18,355 bases of DNA from Sulfurimonas sp. (GCA_027063295.1 JAMORZ010000015.1:1-18355), one strand, 5' to 3'. Numbered from the stretch's first letter, positions 7,516-16,300 are shown. Numbers and translations: made by a program. The notes: generated by a model from the sequence alone, not told the origin.

Positions 7516-7931
7516 CTTAATCTCCTTATTTTTTTCTTATTTATTTTTAGTAGTTTCGAGGCATTTTCTTCATAGAGACCATTTTTATCTTCTATGATTA
7601 TATCAGTTTTTGATTCACAAAAAGTTCGTTCATAGCTTTTTGAAGACTCATTTGCTGATGTGGAGTAAAACCATGAAGTATTTTCAAGAAGTGTTGCATG
7701 AAGTTTTGGTTTTGCAATACGAAATGCAACTTCATTCACAATAAAAGTAGTTTTTTTAGAGTGACGGATAAGTCTGCGTTTGGATCTTGGAACACGTTTA
7801 TCTAAAGATGTAAAATCTTTATAAACTCTAATAAAAGGTTTTGTCGAAGGGCGAGACTTGATGTGAGTTAGTTTCTCTTGATTTTGTGAGAGAAAACCGA
7901 CAGTAGTGTCGGTTTGGGTTAAGATAACCAT
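7512..7931 (-). CDS. tsaC: Short Sua5/YciO/YrdC (TsaC-like) protein, 139 aa
   Basis: Likely threonylcarbamoyl-AMP synthase, which makes the intermediate for t6A37 in ANN-decoding tRNAs from threonine, bicarbonate and ATP. Family motifs in order: TDTTVGFLS (7-15), KSRPSTKPF (25-33, with the conserved KxR), FRIAKP (70-75) and STSAN (90-94). The usual Tyr in TDTVYGL is replaced (TDTTVGF). At 139 aa it is about 50 residues shorter than typical TsaC; what is missing is mainly the C-terminal part, and the tail is very basic (KINKKKIRRLR). The start codon overlaps the carB stop as TAATG with no clear Shine-Dalgarno sequence, so it probably depends on reinitiation after carB. It could be the main t6A enzyme or a YciO-like paralogue. 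Confidence 0.8.
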   Translation of the reverse strand: MVILTQTDTTVGFLSQNQEKLTHIKSRPSTKPFIRVYKDFTSLDKRVPRSKRRLIRHSKKTTFIVNEVAFRIAKPKLHATLLENTSWFYSTSANESSKSYERTFCESKTDIIIEDKNGLYEENASKLLKINKKKIRRLR

Positions 7932-10900
7932 TATTTTACTAGGAAATCCTGAAGTGCAATAGCACTTGACCAGTTGTCATCTTTTTTCTCATCTAGTGCT
8001 AAGATTGTTGCACGTGCAGCACTAAGCGTTGTAAAGTAAGGGATGTTGCGTTTAAGCACCTCTTGACGGATTACAACAGCATCTTTTTTACTTGTGTTAT
8101 TGTCAGAGGTATTGATAGCCATAGCGATCTCATCGTTTTTCATACTATCTTCAATATTTGGACGACCCTCTGAGATCTTCAGAACTCTTTCGCACTCAAG
8201 TCCTGCGTTTGCAAGAACCTCTTGTGTTCCTTTTGTTGCTACAAGTTTGAAACCGTGTTTAATAAGTCCACGAGCTATCTCTGGAGCATGCTCTTTGTCT
8301 GCATCTACAAAGCTTAAGAAACATGTACCACCTGTTGGGATTTTGTTTCCAGCAGAGATTTGTGCTTTTGCAAAAGATACACCGAAGTTTGAACTAATCC
8401 CCATAACTTCACCAGTTGATTTCATCTCAGGGCTAAGAACAAGGTCAGCTCCATAGAGTTTATGGAACGGGAAAACTGCTTCTTTAACACTTACATGCCC
8501 TTTAAGACTTGGACGGCGAAGACCATTGACTTCTTCTACAATATCATATTTGTCATAGTATGCAAGTGCATCAACAAGAGGCTCTCCCATCATTACACGA
8601 GTTGCTACTTTTGCAAGTGGAAGACCTGTTGCTTTTGAAACAAACGGTACAGTACGACTTGCACGTGGATTTACCTCGATAAGATAGATCTCATCTTGAT
8701 AGATAGCATACTGAACATTCATAAGACCAACTACTTGAAGTCCAAGAGCAATCGTTTTTGTTTGTGCTTCAACTTTGTCTATCATCTCTTGAGTAAGATT
8801 AACTGGTGGAAGTGAACAAGCAGAATCTCCTGAGTGGATACCTGCTTCTTCGATATGCTGCATAACAGAACCGATGTAAACCTCTTTTCCATCAGAGATA
8901 CAATCAACATCAAGCTCAATTGCCTGGTCTAAGAACTTGTCAATAAGTACAGGTGCTTCATTACTTACAGAGATAGCAAGTTCCATATACTGGTTAAGCT
9001 CCTCTTCAGAGTAAACGATCTTCATACCGCGACCACCAAGAACAAATGATGGGCGAACAAGTACAGGATAACCAAGTTTTGCAGCGATTGGTGCAGCATC
9101 TTCTTTTTTGGTTGCAAGACCGTTTGCAGGTTGCTTAAGACCATGACGGTTTACAAAGTCACTAAACTGCTCTCTATCCTCTGCAAGATCGATTACAGCT
9201 GAAGGTGTACCTGCTATTTTCGCACCGATCTTTGTAAGACCATCAGCGAGTTTAAGTGGTGTTTGTCCACCAAAGTGAACGATGATACCATCTGGGTTTT
9301 CATTCTCTATCACTTCACGAACATGCTCAAAGTCGATAGGCTCGAAATAAAGTACATCAGAGGTGTCATAGTCAGTAGAAACTGTTTCAGGGTTACAGTT
9401 GTACATGATAGTCTCAATATCCATCTCTTTAAGAGCAAACGCAGCATGTACACAACAGTAATCAAATTCGATCCCCTGACCGATACGGTTTGGTCCACCA
9501 CCTAAGATAAGCACTTTTTTCTTATCGCTATGGCGTTTTGTCACATTTGGAAGCTTTGTTACATTTGTTGTTGAGTAGAGATAAGGTGTAAGTGCTTCAA
9601 ACTCAGCAGCACAAGTATCTACTTCGTTAAACTCAAGCTCAACACCAAGTTTTTTTCTTGCATCATAAACTTCTGTTTCACTGATCTCATAGTTTGCATT
9701 TTTAGCAATAAGCTGAGCGATGCGTTTATCTGAAAAACCATCAGACTTTACTTTTCTCATAAACTCTGCATCAAAAAGGATCTTATCTGTGATCTCTTTT
9801 TCAGTTGCTAAAAGCTCTTCGAGCTGGTAGAGAAACCATGGATCAATCTGACAAGTGTCAAACATCTCCTCAACACTCATACCACGTCGGAAACCCTCTG
9901 CTACATAGAGGATTCTATCTGCATTTGGACGGCGAATCTCATGACGAACAAAATCATCATCAGCATCTATCTCATCAAAACCACAAAGACCAGTCTCAAG
10001 CGAGCAAAGTGCTTTTTGTACTGACTCTTTAAAAGTACGACCTATTGCCATAACCTCACCAACAGATTTCATAGATGTTGAGAGTGTATTGATAGCTTCT
10101 GGGAACTTCTCAAATGTAAAACGTGGAATCTTTGTTACTACATAGTCGATAACAGGTTCAAATGATGCAGGAGTTCCTGTAATGTCGTTTGTAATCTCAT
10201 CGAGTGTATAACCAACTGCTAAAAGTGTTGCTACTTTTGCGATAGGGTATCCTGTGGCTTTTGAAGCAAGTGCAGATGAACGACTTACACGTGGATTCAT
10301 CTCAATAACAATCATACGACCTGTTTTTGGATCGATGGAGAACTGAACATTACTTCCACCTGTATCTACACCAATCTCACGTAAAATTGCAAAAGATGCA
10401 TCACGCATACGTTGATACTCTTTGTCCGTAAGAGTGAGTGCAGGTGCAACAGTGATAGAATCACCCGTATGTACACCCATAGGGTCAAAGTTTTCAATAG
10501 AACACACGATGATACAGTTATCTGCTTTATCACGAATAACTTCCATCTCATACTCTTTCCAACCAAGCATAGACTCCATAATCTCAATTTCATTGATCGG
10601 TGAAGCAGAGATACCCTCAGCTGCGAGTTTTTTAAACTCTTCCATATTGTAAGCAACTCCACTACCACCACCGGCAAGTGTAAATGAAGCACGGCTAATA
10701 ACAGGAAAACCTATCTCTTTGGCAACTTCGATAGCCTCTTCAACACTGTAGGCATTTTTACTTTTTGGAAGGTCCATTCCAATTTTAATCATCGCTTCAT
10801 TAAAGAGATGTCTATCTTCACCTTTGTTGATAGCTTCAGGGTTTGCACCTAAAAACTCTACACCCTCTAACATCCCTTTTTCATGCATACTCATTGCAAC

Positions 10901-11191
10901 ATTAAGTGCAGTTTGTCCACCCATTGTTGGAAGAACTGCATCTACATTTTCCTCTTTAATGATACGCGCAATTACATCTTCTTTGATAGGCTCTATGTAT
11001 GTTCTATCAGCAAACTCAGGGTCTGTCATAATAGTTGCTGGATTTGAGTTGATAAGAACTACACGGTATCCAAGCTCTTTGAGTGTTTTTACAGCTTGTG
11101 TTCCTGAATAGTCAAACTCACAAGCTTGACCAATAACAATCGGACCTGAACCAATAAGTAAAATAGTGTGAATGTCGGTGCGTTTTGGCAT
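7931..11191 (-). CDS. carB: Carbamoyl-phosphate synthase large subunit, 1086 aa
   Basis: Makes carbamoyl phosphate from bicarbonate, two ATP and ammonia delivered from CarA, for pyrimidine and arginine synthesis. The two homologous ATP-grasp halves are plain: GSGPIVIGQACEFDYSG at residues 14-30 and GGGPNRIGQGIEFDY near residue 565, each followed by its ATP-grasp core. The oligomerisation segment lies between, and an MGS-like regulatory domain fills about residues 945-1086 (TKGTQEVL, NTSDNNTSKKDA). Length is normal. carA is not in this window, so the subunits are encoded apart. AAAGG 7 nt before the ATG is the ribosome site. A TATAAT and an inverted repeat lie just upstream. The stop overlaps the tsaC-like start. 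Confidence 0.98.
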   Translation of the reverse strand: MPKRTDIHTILLIGSGPIVIGQACEFDYSGTQAVKTLKELGYRVVLINSNPATIMTDPEFADRTYIEPIKEDVIARIIKEENVDAVLPTMGGQTALNVAMSMHEKGMLEGVEFLGANPEAINKGEDRHLFNEAMIKIGMDLPKSKNAYSVEEAIEVAKEIGFPVISRASFTLAGGGSGVAYNMEEFKKLAAEGISASPINEIEIMESMLGWKEYEMEVIRDKADNCIIVCSIENFDPMGVHTGDSITVAPALTLTDKEYQRMRDASFAILREIGVDTGGSNVQFSIDPKTGRMIVIEMNPRVSRSSALASKATGYPIAKVATLLAVGYTLDEITNDITGTPASFEPVIDYVVTKIPRFTFEKFPEAINTLSTSMKSVGEVMAIGRTFKESVQKALCSLETGLCGFDEIDADDDFVRHEIRRPNADRILYVAEGFRRGMSVEEMFDTCQIDPWFLYQLEELLATEKEITDKILFDAEFMRKVKSDGFSDKRIAQLIAKNANYEISETEVYDARKKLGVELEFNEVDTCAAEFEALTPYLYSTTNVTKLPNVTKRHSDKKKVLILGGGPNRIGQGIEFDYCCVHAAFALKEMDIETIMYNCNPETVSTDYDTSDVLYFEPIDFEHVREVIENENPDGIIVHFGGQTPLKLADGLTKIGAKIAGTPSAVIDLAEDREQFSDFVNRHGLKQPANGLATKKEDAAPIAAKLGYPVLVRPSFVLGGRGMKIVYSEEELNQYMELAISVSNEAPVLIDKFLDQAIELDVDCISDGKEVYIGSVMQHIEEAGIHSGDSACSLPPVNLTQEMIDKVEAQTKTIALGLQVVGLMNVQYAIYQDEIYLIEVNPRASRTVPFVSKATGLPLAKVATRVMMGEPLVDALAYYDKYDIVEEVNGLRRPSLKGHVSVKEAVFPFHKLYGADLVLSPEMKSTGEVMGISSNFGVSFAKAQISAGNKIPTGGTCFLSFVDADKEHAPEIARGLIKHGFKLVATKGTQEVLANAGLECERVLKISEGRPNIEDSMKNDEIAMAINTSDNNTSKKDAVVIRQEVLKRNIPYFTTLSAARATILALDEKKDDNWSSAIALQDFLVK

Positions 11192-11207
11192 TTTTTACCT
11201 TTTAAAA

Positions 11208-11232
11208 TAATCTCTGAAAAATTTAGAGATTA
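11208..11232. repeat. 8-bp inverted repeat in the carB leader, possible operator or weak terminator
   Basis: TAATCTCT (11208-11215) and AGAGATTA (11225-11232) form a perfect 8-bp palindrome around a 9-nt spacer. One arm overlaps the carB -10 box, as expected for a repressor operator. Read on the minus strand the second arm is followed by four T residues, so it could also act as a weak terminator for the mre-mipA transcript, though the stem has only three G-C pairs. Confidence 0.45.
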
Positions 11233-11234
11233 TA
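11229..11234 (-). promoter_or_regulatory. Probable carB promoter (-10 box)
   Basis: TATAAT on the minus strand in the 72-bp gap between the MipA-like gene and carB, about 38 nt before the carB ATG. It suggests that carB and the four genes after it can be transcribed separately from the mre operon. The box overlaps one arm of the inverted repeat at 11208-11232. Confidence 0.6.
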
Positions 11235-11263
11235 GCTAAAAGGCACTTAAAATTTGATGAGTT

Positions 11264-12028
11264 TTAATACTCAAAAGTATAAATGAGTGAAGCTAAGCCT
11301 GAGAATATATAGTTTTTCTCGATAATTGGTGAGTCGATAGCACTAGAAGGTAGTCTGTCAATTCTAAGATTTATCAAGGTGGAAAATTTATCATTAAAAG
11401 GGTATTTTACATATGTTTGTGCTCCGATTTGAAAACCAGCAGAAGCACGATAAGCATTCCTTCCAATAGAGAGATCTTCTTCTGTCTCCAAAATACCGTA
11501 GTAATAGTCCATGAACTCATCTGATTGGTAGGAGATAATTAAACTCGGATAGATGAGCAATTTCCCAAATTCGTACTTGTCTCCCATTTCACTTTTGATT
11601 AGCCATGCTTCTGAACGGTGTAAAATATCAGTTAGAGCCATTGTTTCAAGATATAAATCACCTTTTGCAATACTAAAAGCAATCCCACCTTCAAAAGTAT
11701 TTTCTCTCTCTTGCATATTGTGTAAGTAAGAGGAGTCAGATGCTTTGTATCCATAGGTTCTAGGCTGTATAGTTAAAGAAAATGCCCAAATTATATCACT
11801 AGAGTTGTCTCCATAAAAATAGATTCCTGCACGTGACCAACGGATATAAAATAACCCATTGTCAAAAAACACAACAGGTGATGAAAGGAGTAAAGCATCA
11901 GTGCCTTTGTAGGGTTGTGTTTGTATGTATGCACCTAGTCCAAGAGTAAGTTTTTGTTTCTTTTCGATAATAATATGCTGGTCACTCAAAAGGATTGTAG
12001 CGAATAATAAAAGTGCTATAAATCTCAT
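11264..12028 (-). CDS. MipA/OmpV-family outer-membrane protein, 254 aa
   Basis: Predicted outer-membrane beta-barrel. A hydrophobic N-terminal signal (about 1-15) is followed by alternating, aromatic-rich strands. Family-like features are the early GLGAYIQTQPYKGTDA stretch, a YYYG segment in the middle, and the C-terminal SSAIDSPIIEKNY followed by a last strand ending YTFEY; the terminal residue is Tyr rather than the usual Phe. In E. coli MipA links the lytic transglycosylase MltA to PBP1B. The start overlaps the mreC stop (ATGA), and AAGGAG lies 6 nt upstream inside mreC, so expression is coupled to the cell-shape genes. The family call is good; the MipA role itself is inferred from context. 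Confidence 0.82.
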   Translation of the reverse strand: MRFIALLLFATILLSDQHIIIEKKQKLTLGLGAYIQTQPYKGTDALLLSSPVVFFDNGLFYIRWSRAGIYFYGDNSSDIIWAFSLTIQPRTYGYKASDSSYLHNMQERENTFEGGIAFSIAKGDLYLETMALTDILHRSEAWLIKSEMGDKYEFGKLLIYPSLIISYQSDEFMDYYYGILETEEDLSIGRNAYRASAGFQIGAQTYVKYPFNDKFSTLINLRIDRLPSSAIDSPIIEKNYIFSGLASLIYTFEY

Positions 12029-12786
12029 CTAACACTCCTTATAATATAAAAATAGTTTGGTTCATTTGGTTTGTAGTAAGGTTCAATAATTGCATTTTGA
12101 TACCCTTGAGCTTTTGTCACTGAGATAACTTTTCCAACTTTGAGACCTTTAAAAAAAATATTGTCAAGACCAGAGGTAATAACTTCATCACCTTTATGAA
12201 CATTAAACCATGCAGGAATAAATTTGACAACAAGATGAGCATCATTGTTTCCATGAACAATCCCAGGAGCTTTCTCTTTTCCAATATATACAGCATAAGA
12301 ACTTTTAATATCGTGATTTAATAAGCCTAAAGGGCGATTGTTTTCATTAATTACAATACCTGCAACAAGCTCTTTGTATACCAATCCATAGATTTTAGAA
12401 CTGTTATAGTCTGGAATATCAAGCCAAATACGATTAAGGTTTCCAAACCTTTCATAAGAGATAGTACGAATAAGTTCGACATTTGGTCTAAGGGTAAATG
12501 TTGAATTATTTGCTCTATAGAGGTCATTGATCTCTGAAGCTAACTGTTGCATCACAAGATGGTTGTTTTCGTAATGTTGCAATTGCTCTTTTAAGTTATC
12601 AATCTCTTGAGCTTGAAAAAAATGTTTTTCAAAGCTATTTTCTACAAGAAGAATTGTATTGTGGTATTTGATTTTTATATTGTTTAGAGCAGAGATAAGG
12701 GGTGCTTGAAGTGGTGTGTTGAAGTAGAGTGCACTCACAAGGAGTGCAATAAGAATAGTAAAAAAACTAAAAAGCTGTTTATTCAT
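12025..12786 (-). CDS. mreC: Rod shape-determining protein MreC, 253 aa
   Basis: Bitopic inner-membrane protein linking cytoplasmic MreB to periplasmic wall synthases. One N-terminal membrane helix (about 5-22), a coiled-coil region (about 55-95, with QEIDNLKEQLQHYE), then the two-lobed beta-rich MreC domain with GIVINENNRPLGLL, GIVHGNNDAHL and KGDEVITSGLDNIFFKGLKVGKV. A TTG two codons upstream (12792) is possible, but the ATG at 12786-12784 is better; it overlaps the mreB stop by 8 nt, indicating coupling. No mreD follows, which I believe is usual in Campylobacterota; a MipA-family gene is next instead. Identification is secure, the exact start slightly less so. Confidence 0.93.
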   Translation of the reverse strand: MNKQLFSFFTILIALLVSALYFNTPLQAPLISALNNIKIKYHNTILLVENSFEKHFFQAQEIDNLKEQLQHYENNHLVMQQLASEINDLYRANNSTFTLRPNVELIRTISYERFGNLNRIWLDIPDYNSSKIYGLVYKELVAGIVINENNRPLGLLNHDIKSSYAVYIGKEKAPGIVHGNNDAHLVVKFIPAWFNVHKGDEVITSGLDNIFFKGLKVGKVISVTKAQGYQNAIIEPYYKPNEPNYFYIIRSVR

Positions 12787-13816
12787 TCTCAAAAAGTTCT
12801 TGAAGCAGATCTATCTCTTCTAAAGCACGACCAGTACCACGTGCAACTGCAAGAAGTGGTTCATCTGCTACAAAAACAGGGATCTTAACAATATCTGAGA
12901 GGTATTTGTCAAGTTGACGAATGAGCGCTCCCCCACCTGTGAGGATAATACCATGATTTACAATATCTCCTGCCAAGTCAGGTGGCATCTGCTCTAGTAC
13001 ATCACGAAGAGCTTCTGCTATCTCTTTGAGTGGTTCACGCATCGCTTCACGTGCATCTTCACTTGTAAGCTCAACTGAGCTAAGAAGTCCTTCAACCTGA
13101 TCACGACCATTGATGATCATTGAGAGTTCTTCATCAAGTGTTACTGCTGTACCAATACTGATCTTGATCTCTTCAGCAACTCTTTCACCTACTAAAAGGT
13201 TGTACTTTTTACGGATGTAGTTTACGATCCCAAGATCAATCTTATCACCAGCTGTACGGATAGATTTAGAAAGTACCAAACCACCAAGTGATACAACACC
13301 AATCTCAGTAGTACCACCACCAATATCTACCACCAAGTGCCCTTGTGGTTCACGGATATCAACACCAGCACCAATAGCTGCTGCCATAGGCTCTTCAATA
13401 AGAAAAACCTCACGTGCACCAGCAGAGAGAGCTGACTCACGTACTGCTTTACGTTCAACTTGAGTGAGTCCATAAGGTACACAGATGATGATACGTGGAG
13501 AGATAAGAGAACTTCTTCCGTGTGCTTTTTCGATAAACTTACGAATCATCTTTTCTGTCATATCAAAATCAGCAATAACACCATCACGCATAGGACGAAT
13601 AGCCTTGATATTTCCTGGAGTTTTACCTACCATCTCTTTTGCTTCATGTCCAACTGCTAAAACACGTTGTTGACCGTATTTTTCAGTTTTGACGGCAACA
13701 ACTGATGGTTCATTAATGATAATTCCACGACCTTTTGCAATAACAATCGTATTTGCTGTTCCTAAATCGATAGATAAGTCGTTCGAAAATAAACCTACTA
13801 TTTTGTTAAAAATCAT
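12779..13816 (-). CDS. mreB: Rod shape-determining protein MreB (bacterial actin), 345 aa
   Basis: Actin-like ATPase that forms membrane-bound filaments directing lateral wall synthesis. Seen: an N-terminal amphipathic segment (MIFNKIVGLFSN) likely to touch the membrane, phosphate-1 loop DLGTANT (17-23), phosphate-2 loop VVDIGGGTTEIGV and the C-terminal nucleotide-binding IILTGGGALI. Length matches the family. AAAGG 6 nt before TTAAGG-ATG overlaps the clpX stop codon, so mreB is coupled to clpX with a 9-nt gap. It sits between clpX and mreC, a layout I recall from Campylobacter. Confidence 0.98.
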   Translation of the reverse strand: MIFNKIVGLFSNDLSIDLGTANTIVIAKGRGIIINEPSVVAVKTEKYGQQRVLAVGHEAKEMVGKTPGNIKAIRPMRDGVIADFDMTEKMIRKFIEKAHGRSSLISPRIIICVPYGLTQVERKAVRESALSAGAREVFLIEEPMAAAIGAGVDIREPQGHLVVDIGGGTTEIGVVSLGGLVLSKSIRTAGDKIDLGIVNYIRKKYNLLVGERVAEEIKISIGTAVTLDEELSMIINGRDQVEGLLSSVELTSEDAREAMREPLKEIAEALRDVLEQMPPDLAGDIVNHGIILTGGGALIRQLDKYLSDIVKIPVFVADEPLLAVARGTGRALEEIDLLQELFENE

Positions 13817-13825
13817 CCTTAACCT

Positions 13826-15070
13826 TTATGCTGTTTTTTGTGTTGTTTTTTTGATATAAACGGGTGTCTCACCATTTTCTATTACCTCTTTTGTGATAAG
13901 AACTTCATACCCTGCATACTCTGGAAGTTCATACATGATATCGATCATAGTCTCTTCTAAAATTGCACGCAGTCCACGAGCACCTGTTTTTCTCTCAATA
14001 GATTTTGCTGCTATAGCTCGAAGAGCTTCCTCTTCAAAATTTAGTTCAACATCATCAATAGCAAAAAGTTTCTTATACTGCTTAACCAAAGAGTTTTTTG
14101 GCTCAGTTAAGATACGAACCATATCATCTTCACTAATCTCACTAAGAGATGCGATGATAGGAAGACGACCAACAAGCTCAGGGATGAGACCATACGAAAC
14201 CAAGTCATCTGGCTCAACCATATCGTATGTAGGTTTTTGTTCATCAACCGTTTTTTTATCGTGCCCAAAACCTAAAACATTTTTGCCTTGTTTGCGTTTG
14301 AGAATATCTTCGAGCCCATCAAAAGCACCACCACAAATAAAAAGAATGTTTGTTGTATTGATTGATGTGAACTCTTGATTTGGATGTTTTCTTCCACCTT
14401 TTGGTGGGATGTTGACATCTGCACCCTCTACAATCTTTAGAAGTGCTTGTTGTACGCCCTCACCACTTACATCACGAGTGATAGAACGGTTTTCACTCAT
14501 GCGAGAAACTTTGTCCATCTCATCGATGAAAACAATCCCTTTTTCAGCACGTTTTACATCACCATCAGCAGCTTGTATGAGTTTTGTCAGGATATTTTCA
14601 ACATCTTCACCTACATAACCAGCCTCTGTAAGACTTGTTGCATCTGCAATAGCTATAGGAACATTTAAAACTCTGGCAATAGTTTGTGCCATCAGTGTTT
14701 TACCGCTTCCTGTTGGTCCTATGAGAAGTACATTCGATTTTGCAATCTCAGTATCATCATCTTCAACACTATGAAGTTTGAAGATACGTTTATAGTGGTT
14801 ATACACCGCAACAGAGAGAAGTTTTCTTGCACGCTCTTGACCAATGATGTAATCACCTAAAAAATTGTCTAACTCTTTTGGAGTCATAAGTTTTTCAACT
14901 GCATCTAAAAGTTCTGGGCTTTGTTCTTTTGCAGCCTCTTTTTGATCTCCAAACATAATCTTATATGCTGAGATAACACAATTTTTACAAATGTAAACAC
15001 CATTTCCAGCGATAAGAGGGTTTTTTTCGCTCTCAGTTGCATCACAAAAACTACAATGTCTGTGTATCAT
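13826..15070 (-). CDS. clpX: ATP-dependent Clp protease ATP-binding subunit ClpX, 414 aa
   Basis: AAA+ unfoldase that feeds substrates to ClpP. The N-terminal zinc-binding domain has C6, C9, C28 and C31. Walker A is GPTGSGKT (118-125), the pore loop GYVG (151-154), Walker B FIDEMD (181-186), the RKH loop is at 227-229, and the ClpP-contacting loop reads LGF (266-268) where E. coli has IGF. Length is normal. The start overlaps the lpxA stop by 4 nt (ATGA), with GAGAGGA inside the lpxA end as ribosome site. clpP is not in the window, so ClpX is made with lipid A and cell-shape genes rather than with its protease. Confidence 0.98.
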   Translation of the reverse strand: MIHRHCSFCDATESEKNPLIAGNGVYICKNCVISAYKIMFGDQKEAAKEQSPELLDAVEKLMTPKELDNFLGDYIIGQERARKLLSVAVYNHYKRIFKLHSVEDDDTEIAKSNVLLIGPTGSGKTLMAQTIARVLNVPIAIADATSLTEAGYVGEDVENILTKLIQAADGDVKRAEKGIVFIDEMDKVSRMSENRSITRDVSGEGVQQALLKIVEGADVNIPPKGGRKHPNQEFTSINTTNILFICGGAFDGLEDILKRKQGKNVLGFGHDKKTVDEQKPTYDMVEPDDLVSYGLIPELVGRLPIIASLSEISEDDMVRILTEPKNSLVKQYKKLFAIDDVELNFEEEALRAIAAKSIERKTGARGLRAILEETMIDIMYELPEYAGYEVLITKEVIENGETPVYIKKTTQKTA

Positions 15071-15852
15071 ATATTTTTCCTCTCAAATGGAATACCACGT
15101 TTTGTTTTTATCACGAAGTTACAAAGATCTGTAACATAGTGGTTTTTTGTTGATTCTAAAAGTTCACCAGCACTCTCTTTGAGTGCTTTTCCAGATTCAA
15201 AAAGATCTCTGTATGCAGATTTAAGTGTGTTGATATCTTCACGTTCTAAATGGCGACGAAGTCCAGTAAGGTTAAGCCCTCTAAGTGTTGCACGGTTCCC
15301 TTCTGCCATACAAAATGGTGGAACATCTTGAGCAAGTGCACTCGCCCCTGCAACCATGGCATAGTCTCCAATATGGACAAATTGATGCACAGGTGTCATA
15401 CCACCAATAACTACATAATCACCCATCTCAACATGCCCTGCAAGCGTTGCTGCATTTGCCAAAATACAGTGGTTACCGATGATAACATCATGACCAATAT
15501 GAACATAGCCCATAAAAAGGTTGTGATTGCCGATGATAGTTTTTGCACCACCACCTTTTGTACCAGGATTAAAAAGTGTAAACTCACGGATGGTGTTGTT
15601 ATCACCAATAATGAGCTCAACATCTTCACCGTTAAACTTCAAATCTTGTGGGATAGAACCAATCACTGCATGGGAAAAAATCGCATTGTTTTTGCCAATG
15701 GTTGTTTTGCCATAGATACAAGCGCCTTGAGCGATAGTAGTGCCATCACCAATCACAGCTTCTGAAGAGATATGGCAATATGCACCAATCTCAACATCTT
15801 TACCAATAACTGCACCATCTTCAATGATAGCAAGTGGAGATATTTTCGACAT
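15067..15852 (-). CDS. lpxA: UDP-N-acetylglucosamine acyltransferase LpxA, 261 aa
   Basis: First step of lipid A synthesis: moves a 3-hydroxyacyl chain from acyl carrier protein to UDP-GlcNAc (or its amino analogue). Hexapeptide repeats forming a left-handed beta-helix cover about residues 1-185, followed by a helical C-terminal domain. The catalytic histidine is H121 in GYVHIGHD (E. coli H125); H140 and H156 match E. coli H144 and H160 with a constant offset of 4. On that offset the acyl-ruler residue is G169 (E. coli G173), which favours a C14 or longer chain; that is inference. The E. coli NRGT motif reads NPGT. It starts 1 nt after the fabZ stop. Confidence 0.97.
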   Translation of the reverse strand: MSKISPLAIIEDGAVIGKDVEIGAYCHISSEAVIGDGTTIAQGACIYGKTTIGKNNAIFSHAVIGSIPQDLKFNGEDVELIIGDNNTIREFTLFNPGTKGGGAKTIIGNHNLFMGYVHIGHDVIIGNHCILANAATLAGHVEMGDYVVIGGMTPVHQFVHIGDYAMVAGASALAQDVPPFCMAEGNRATLRGLNLTGLRRHLEREDINTLKSAYRDLFESGKALKESAGELLESTKNHYVTDLCNFVIKTKRGIPFERKNI

Positions 15853-15853
15853 A

Positions 15854-16300
15854 TTACTTATCTACTACCATTGCTTTGAGCTCTGCTTGAGAAACAAGAT
15901 TTCCATCAACATAAGCTTTACCATCGAGCATCCAGATAGCACCTTTGTGTTTGATAACTGAGATTTGATACTCGAGTTTGTCACCTGGTTTTACAGGAGC
16001 ACGAAATTTTGCTTTATCAATACTCATAAAATAAACAACCTTGTTCGCTGCTTCCTCTTTTGTCATATCCATGCTTTTAAATGCCAAGATACCACCAGCT
16101 TGTGCCATACCCTCTAAAATCATAACACCCGGGTAGATAGGATGTCCTGGAAAGTGTCCTTGGAACACTTGATCACCGATAGTGACATTTTTATAACCAG
16201 TCAAACTTTCATTTGGTGTAATCTCTGTTACACGATCAAGTAGTAAAAATGGGAACCTGTGTGGGATTATCTCTTGAATTTCCATTACATCCATAGTCAT
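15854..16300 (-). CDS. fabZ: 3-hydroxyacyl-ACP dehydratase FabZ, 148 aa
   Basis: Cytoplasmic hot-dog-fold dehydratase of fatty acid elongation, turning 3-hydroxyacyl-ACP into trans-2-enoyl-ACP; it competes with LpxA for 3-hydroxyacyl-ACP, which makes the fabZ-lpxA pairing meaningful. The core IIPHRFPFLLLDRV (11-24) and the active-site GHFPGHPIYPGVMILEGMAQ are present, with catalytic H49 and E63. The ATG at 16300 is chosen because AAGG lies 9 nt upstream; in-frame ATGs at 16294 and 16285 are less likely. It heads the fabZ-lpxA-clpX-mreBC run, 48 bp after queH. Confidence 0.97.
   Translation of the reverse strand: MTMDVMEIQEIIPHRFPFLLLDRVTEITPNESLTGYKNVTIGDQVFQGHFPGHPIYPGVMILEGMAQAGGILAFKSMDMTKEEAANKVVYFMSIDKAKFRAPVKPGDKLEYQISVIKHKGAIWMLDGKAYVDGNLVSQAELKAMVVDK

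Noticed and set aside
13893..14378. 161-codon plus-strand frame antisense to clpX
   Set aside because: Ser/Ile-rich translation typical of the reverse of an AAA+ gene, with no independent coding signal.
15250..15765. 171-codon open frame on the plus strand inside lpxA
   Set aside because: It lies wholly antisense to lpxA, has low-complexity Thr/Ile/His composition and no ribosome site or recognisable motif; a shadow of the codon use of lpxA.
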